Assembly: GCF_001434055.1 (NCBI RefSeq)
Contig: NZ_AZCZ01000024.1
Span: 1 to 40,983 of the forward strand
Direction: 5' to 3'
Source: Levilactobacillus parabrevis ATCC 53295
GTDB lineage: Bacteria; Bacillota; Bacilli; Lactobacillales; Lactobacillaceae
DNA: 40,983 nt
Shown here one piece after another: positions 38,698-40,983 of this stretch. Within the stretch, counting starts at the first letter, position 1; the number at the start of each line of letters is the position of its first letter. Below the pieces are notes generated by a model, which did not search any database, was not told the origin of the DNA, and saw nothing but the letters and a program-made list of their open reading frames with translations. A program made the position numbers and the translations under genes.

Positions 38698-39426
38698 ATG
38701 ATGGATAATGCCAAACAACACGGCTGGTGGTTTAACCAGCTCTTCACGAATTGGAAAAAGTTCGAAGTCATCTACGTGACAATTTTGATTCTGCTCCAAA
38801 TGGTCGTTTACGCGATCGTCCCAGATAGCTTCATCGGGATGATTTCCGGGGTCGGCGGGGTTCTGTGTCTGGTCTATGGGATGAAGGGCCGGAAGATTTC
38901 GTTTATCTTCGGTCTGATTCAGTGTCTGGCCATGACCTACGTTGCCTGGATCAGCCACGCCTATGGGTCCTTTGCTATGGATATTATTTATGTTATTTCT
39001 CAACCCATCGGCTGGTACATGTGGGGTCACGACGAAGCCACGCATTCTTTCAAGAAGAACACGCGGCGTTGGATCTTCATCGGTGCCTTCGTGGCGTGGG
39101 CCATTGGCTGGGTCGTTCTGGCCGCTTTGAATGGTCAGCTGCCATACTTTGACTCCGTCAACTTCGTGGTCAGCATCATTGCGCAGTTGCTCTACATTCT
39201 GAAATACAAGGAAAACTGGTCACTGTGGATCGTCGTCAACATCGCCAACGTTTTATACTGGGGGATTCTGACGGTTCAGATCCTGATTGGGGCCACGAGC
39301 ATTGGGAGCCTAGGGGCGAACCTATCACAAGTTGCCCTCCAAGCGGCTCTGCTGTTCAACTCGATTTACGCCAACCGCGTTTGGGCGAGAGGTGAAGCCG
39401 ATAATGAAGGTGGCGCCGGTAAATAA
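38698..39426 (+). CDS. pnuC: PnuC-type nicotinamide riboside / vitamin transporter
   Basis: 242 residues with about seven transmembrane helices in the PnuC (SWEET-like) pattern: a charged amphipathic N-terminus, WISHAYGSFAMDIIYVISQPIGWYMW in the substrate-site region, and NFVVSIIAQLLYILKYKENWSLWIVVNIANVLYWG near the end. PnuC carriers take up nicotinamide riboside, which is then trapped by phosphorylation. Two ATGs (38698 and 38701) follow AAAAGGGGA by 5 and 8 bases. Third gene of the operon with the regulator and phosphorylase; terminator behind it. Confidence 0.92.
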   Translation: MMDNAKQHGWWFNQLFTNWKKFEVIYVTILILLQMVVYAIVPDSFIGMISGVGGVLCLVYGMKGRKISFIFGLIQCLAMTYVAWISHAYGSFAMDIIYVISQPIGWYMWGHDEATHSFKKNTRRWIFIGAFVAWAIGWVVLAALNGQLPYFDSVNFVVSIIAQLLYILKYKENWSLWIVVNIANVLYWGILTVQILIGATSIGSLGANLSQVALQAALLFNSIYANRVWARGEADNEGGAGK

Positions 39427-39464
39427 TTGTTCGCAATATAAATTTAATAATTAAGAGTCTATGG

Positions 39465-39492
39465 GGGAACGGCGCGGGTCGTTCCCTTTTTT
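39465..39492 (+). terminator. Terminator of the pnuC operon
   Basis: GGGAACG/CGTTCCC with an 8-base loop and six T. Confidence 0.9.
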
Positions 39493-39517
39493 GCTGGGTT
39501 TGTGCGCGACAGATTAC

Positions 39518-39545
39518 TTGTATTTGGGGGTGGATTTGATAAAAT
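39518..39545 (+). promoter_or_regulatory. Promoter of the BI-1 family gene
   Basis: -35 TTGTAT (39518-39523), 16-base spacer, -10 TAAAAT (39540-39545). Confidence 0.65.
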
Positions 39546-39625
39546 GTATTCTAATAAACCCAGAAGTTGTGCCGCAATTGGGTGGCACTCAGCTGGGAAA
39601 GTTTTGATAAAAAAGGAGCGTTTCA

Positions 39626-40330
39626 ATGAACAACTATGAACAGCAACCCCGTCAAACGATTAATACCGAGGTCGGACTTAATGGTTTCATGACTAAGATG
39701 TTCGGGTGGATGGGCTTGTCTGTGCTGGTATCTGCTGTGACGGCTTTTCTCATGGCAACCCAGTTCAGCGGTGCCTTACAAAACCTCAACGGTGGAATGG
39801 TGATCTTGCCAATCATCGTGTGGTTCATCTTACCATTCGTGATTAGCGGACAATCTATGAAACGCCCAACGGTGGCCTTTGTGGGCCTCATGGTCTACGC
39901 GGTTGTCACCGGTGCGGTCTTCTCCATCTACACGTTGATGTACAACAATACATCGATTGCTGGTGCGTTTGTCTCCAGTGCCGCCGTCTTTCTGACGATG
40001 GCAACGATTGGGGTAACGACCAAGCGTGACTTGACCAAGATTGGAACGCAAGCCTCAGCAGCCTTGATTGGGTTGATTGTGGCCATGCTGATCAACATCT
40101 TCTTACGGAGTTCACTGATTGCCATGATCTTCTCTTTCGTCGCAGTGATCATCTTCGCGGCTTTGACCGCCTGGGACACCCAACGGATGAAGAAGATGTA
40201 CCTCAAGTACGGTGACCAAGTCTCAACGACGGGTCTTGCCGTCAACGGGGCACTGCAACTCTACTTGGATTTCGTCAACTTATTCTTACAACTGTTACAA
40301 ATCTTCGGCTTATTCGGCGGCAGAGACTAA
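39626..40330 (+). CDS. Bax inhibitor-1 (BI-1/YbhL) family membrane protein
   Basis: 234 residues with seven transmembrane helices. MFGWMGLSVLVSAVTAF begins helix 1; AALTAWDTQRMKKMY near helix 6-7 carries the family signature aspartate. The C-terminus (LYLDFVNLFLQLLQIFGLFGG) is the re-entrant helix 7 that closes the pore in Bacillus YetJ, a pH-dependent calcium leak channel. The physiological role in lactobacilli is not known. AAAAGGAG lies 8 bases before the ATG. Single gene with own promoter and terminator. Confidence 0.93.
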   Translation: MNNYEQQPRQTINTEVGLNGFMTKMFGWMGLSVLVSAVTAFLMATQFSGALQNLNGGMVILPIIVWFILPFVISGQSMKRPTVAFVGLMVYAVVTGAVFSIYTLMYNNTSIAGAFVSSAAVFLTMATIGVTTKRDLTKIGTQASAALIGLIVAMLINIFLRSSLIAMIFSFVAVIIFAALTAWDTQRMKKMYLKYGDQVSTTGLAVNGALQLYLDFVNLFLQLLQIFGLFGGRD

Positions 40331-40350
40331 TCGTCAGTAGGCAAAAAGTG

Positions 40351-40389
40351 AAAAGCGAAGCACTGGATATTGCTGGTGCTTCGCTTTTT
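40351..40389 (+). terminator. Terminator of the BI-1 gene
   Basis: A perfect 13-bp stem, AAAAGCGAAGCAC/GTGCTTCGCTTTT, 20 bases after the stop. Confidence 0.93.
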
Positions 40390-40752
40390 GTATCTCACAA
40401 TTTGTGACTGAGATATGGTAAATGGTTTTGGTGACTCTTGGAATAGTGCAGTGAAAGCCTTATGTGATGACGTTTGGGGAGATAGGGCTAGTCTTGTTGC
40501 CTGACTTGAGACCAATATTCGGCCAAAACTATCATCAAGCTAAATGCTGATATGGTAACTTGATGTATTATACAATCATCGAAAATGTAATGCTCACTAA
40601 ACTTGACATTACGCAAAGATTTGAGCGGTTTAATTTACAACAGATGGCTACCGGTAGCTTAGATTCGGATGGAATTTGATCATGAAAAACTGTGGATAAA
40701 CAACGTAACCAGTCTTGAATAACAACAAGATCTTTGGTGAGAGCTCTATGCA
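40390..40752. other. Gene-poor region at the window end
   Basis: AT-rich, with no frame that carries a ribosome site. A consensus TATAAT on the minus strand (40567-40572) has no -35. A minus-strand frame of 131 codons (40568-40963) runs through the repeat copy and has no recognisable domain. In another minus-strand frame the last bases of the window could be the C-terminus of a gene ending near 40949. Confidence 0.5.
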
Positions 40753-40891
40753 AGCCGAAGGAGGTCAGGATGGAGCTGGCCGTGAGCGTCATGTTGGCTG
40801 GCGTTCTGTGCCAACCTACTTCGGAGACGCGTGGTCTTCGTAGCTTTGACCGGTCCTCACAGCAGGTGGAATCCCTGGCAGCGGCAGGCGG
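40753..40891 (-). repeat. Structured interspersed repeat, copy 3 (inverted)
   Basis: Read on the minus strand it starts CGCCTGCCGCTGCCAGGGAT and ends CCATCCTGACCTCCTTCGGC, matching both arms of copy 1 at about 90 percent. The middle differs in sequence but again holds two hairpins (CTAC..AGAC/GTCT..GTAG and GGTTGGC/GCCAGCC). GTCTCC and AAG are kept in the first one. Confidence 0.82.
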
Positions 40892-40983
40892 GCATACATC
40901 TCTCAACCAATCTTTTAACGTTATTAGGCGATAAGGCAGTTTTTCATTAAAGATCAAGCGCAAATTGCAAGAACAAGTTAGTC

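Noticed and set aside
40568-40963. A 131-codon minus-strand frame at the window end
   Set aside because: It passes through the structured repeat and has no domain I recognise; Cys- and Arg-rich junk is more likely.

Overview
The window reads as the chromosome of a lactic acid bacterium of the family Lactobacillaceae. The evidence is the Lactobacillus-type tRNA cluster behind a 5S rRNA end, a leucine T-box in front of leuS, PepV, Spx/MecA, a WxL wall protein, strong AAGGAGG ribosome sites and TTG/GTG starts. The codon use and moderate GC fit a Levilactobacillus/Lactiplantibacillus-like genome, but the species cannot be fixed from this sequence alone. All gene functions below are family-level calls made by reading the sequence.

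Layout. 1-2378: the 3' end of a 5S rRNA, then 25 tRNA genes. Seven of them (fMet-Asp-Phe-Gly-Ile-Ser-Glu) form a 644-bp block that is tandemly duplicated, followed by a third fMet-Asp pair and a terminator. 2444-6667: a DUF2075 helicase-like ATPase, an ABM-fold (HmoB-like) protein divergent from the MBL-fold protein YhfI, then spx and mecA, a stress regulator and a ClpC adaptor. 7093-12329: a secreted L-type lectin with a C-terminal WxL domain, then a three-gene operon (EAL protein, two-TM protein, processive GT2 synthase) resembling a c-di-GMP-linked surface polysaccharide machine. 12597-16847: mnmM and a PAP2 phosphatase on the minus strand, then T-box-controlled leuS. 16997-19364: an ABC permease/ATPase pair and a membrane-anchored flavodoxin-like protein.

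19590-22008 is accessory: two tandem structured repeats with compensatory stem changes, a small unknown gene, and an IS200/IS605-type element. The element has an intact TnpB nuclease gene, a candidate omega-RNA end and only a relic of tnpA. It sits directly upstream of murJ and appears to separate it from an older promoter. 22030-24389: murJ and a RsuA-like protein whose catalytic Asp seems lost. 24418-24920 holds a structured interspersed repeat that recurs at 36520 and 40753-40891. 24930-30071: an NTF2-like protein, nnrD, pepV-usp, padR-DUF2812 and a small membrane protein. 30536-36482: ytpP, ytpR, sftA and murC, which matches the Bacillus ytpP-ytpR-sftA-murC neighbourhood and links redox, chromosome segregation and wall synthesis. 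37263-39492: a Crp-family regulator, nucleoside phosphorylase and PnuC operon for nucleoside or nicotinamide riboside salvage. 39626-40389: a BI-1 family membrane protein. The last 600 bp have no convincing gene apart from one repeat copy.

The strongest candidates for something undescribed are the two intergenic structured repeat families (19590-19835; 24419/36520/40753), the possible small RNA at 36647-36749, the polysaccharide operon with its altered EAL protein, and the IS-derived promoter in front of murJ.
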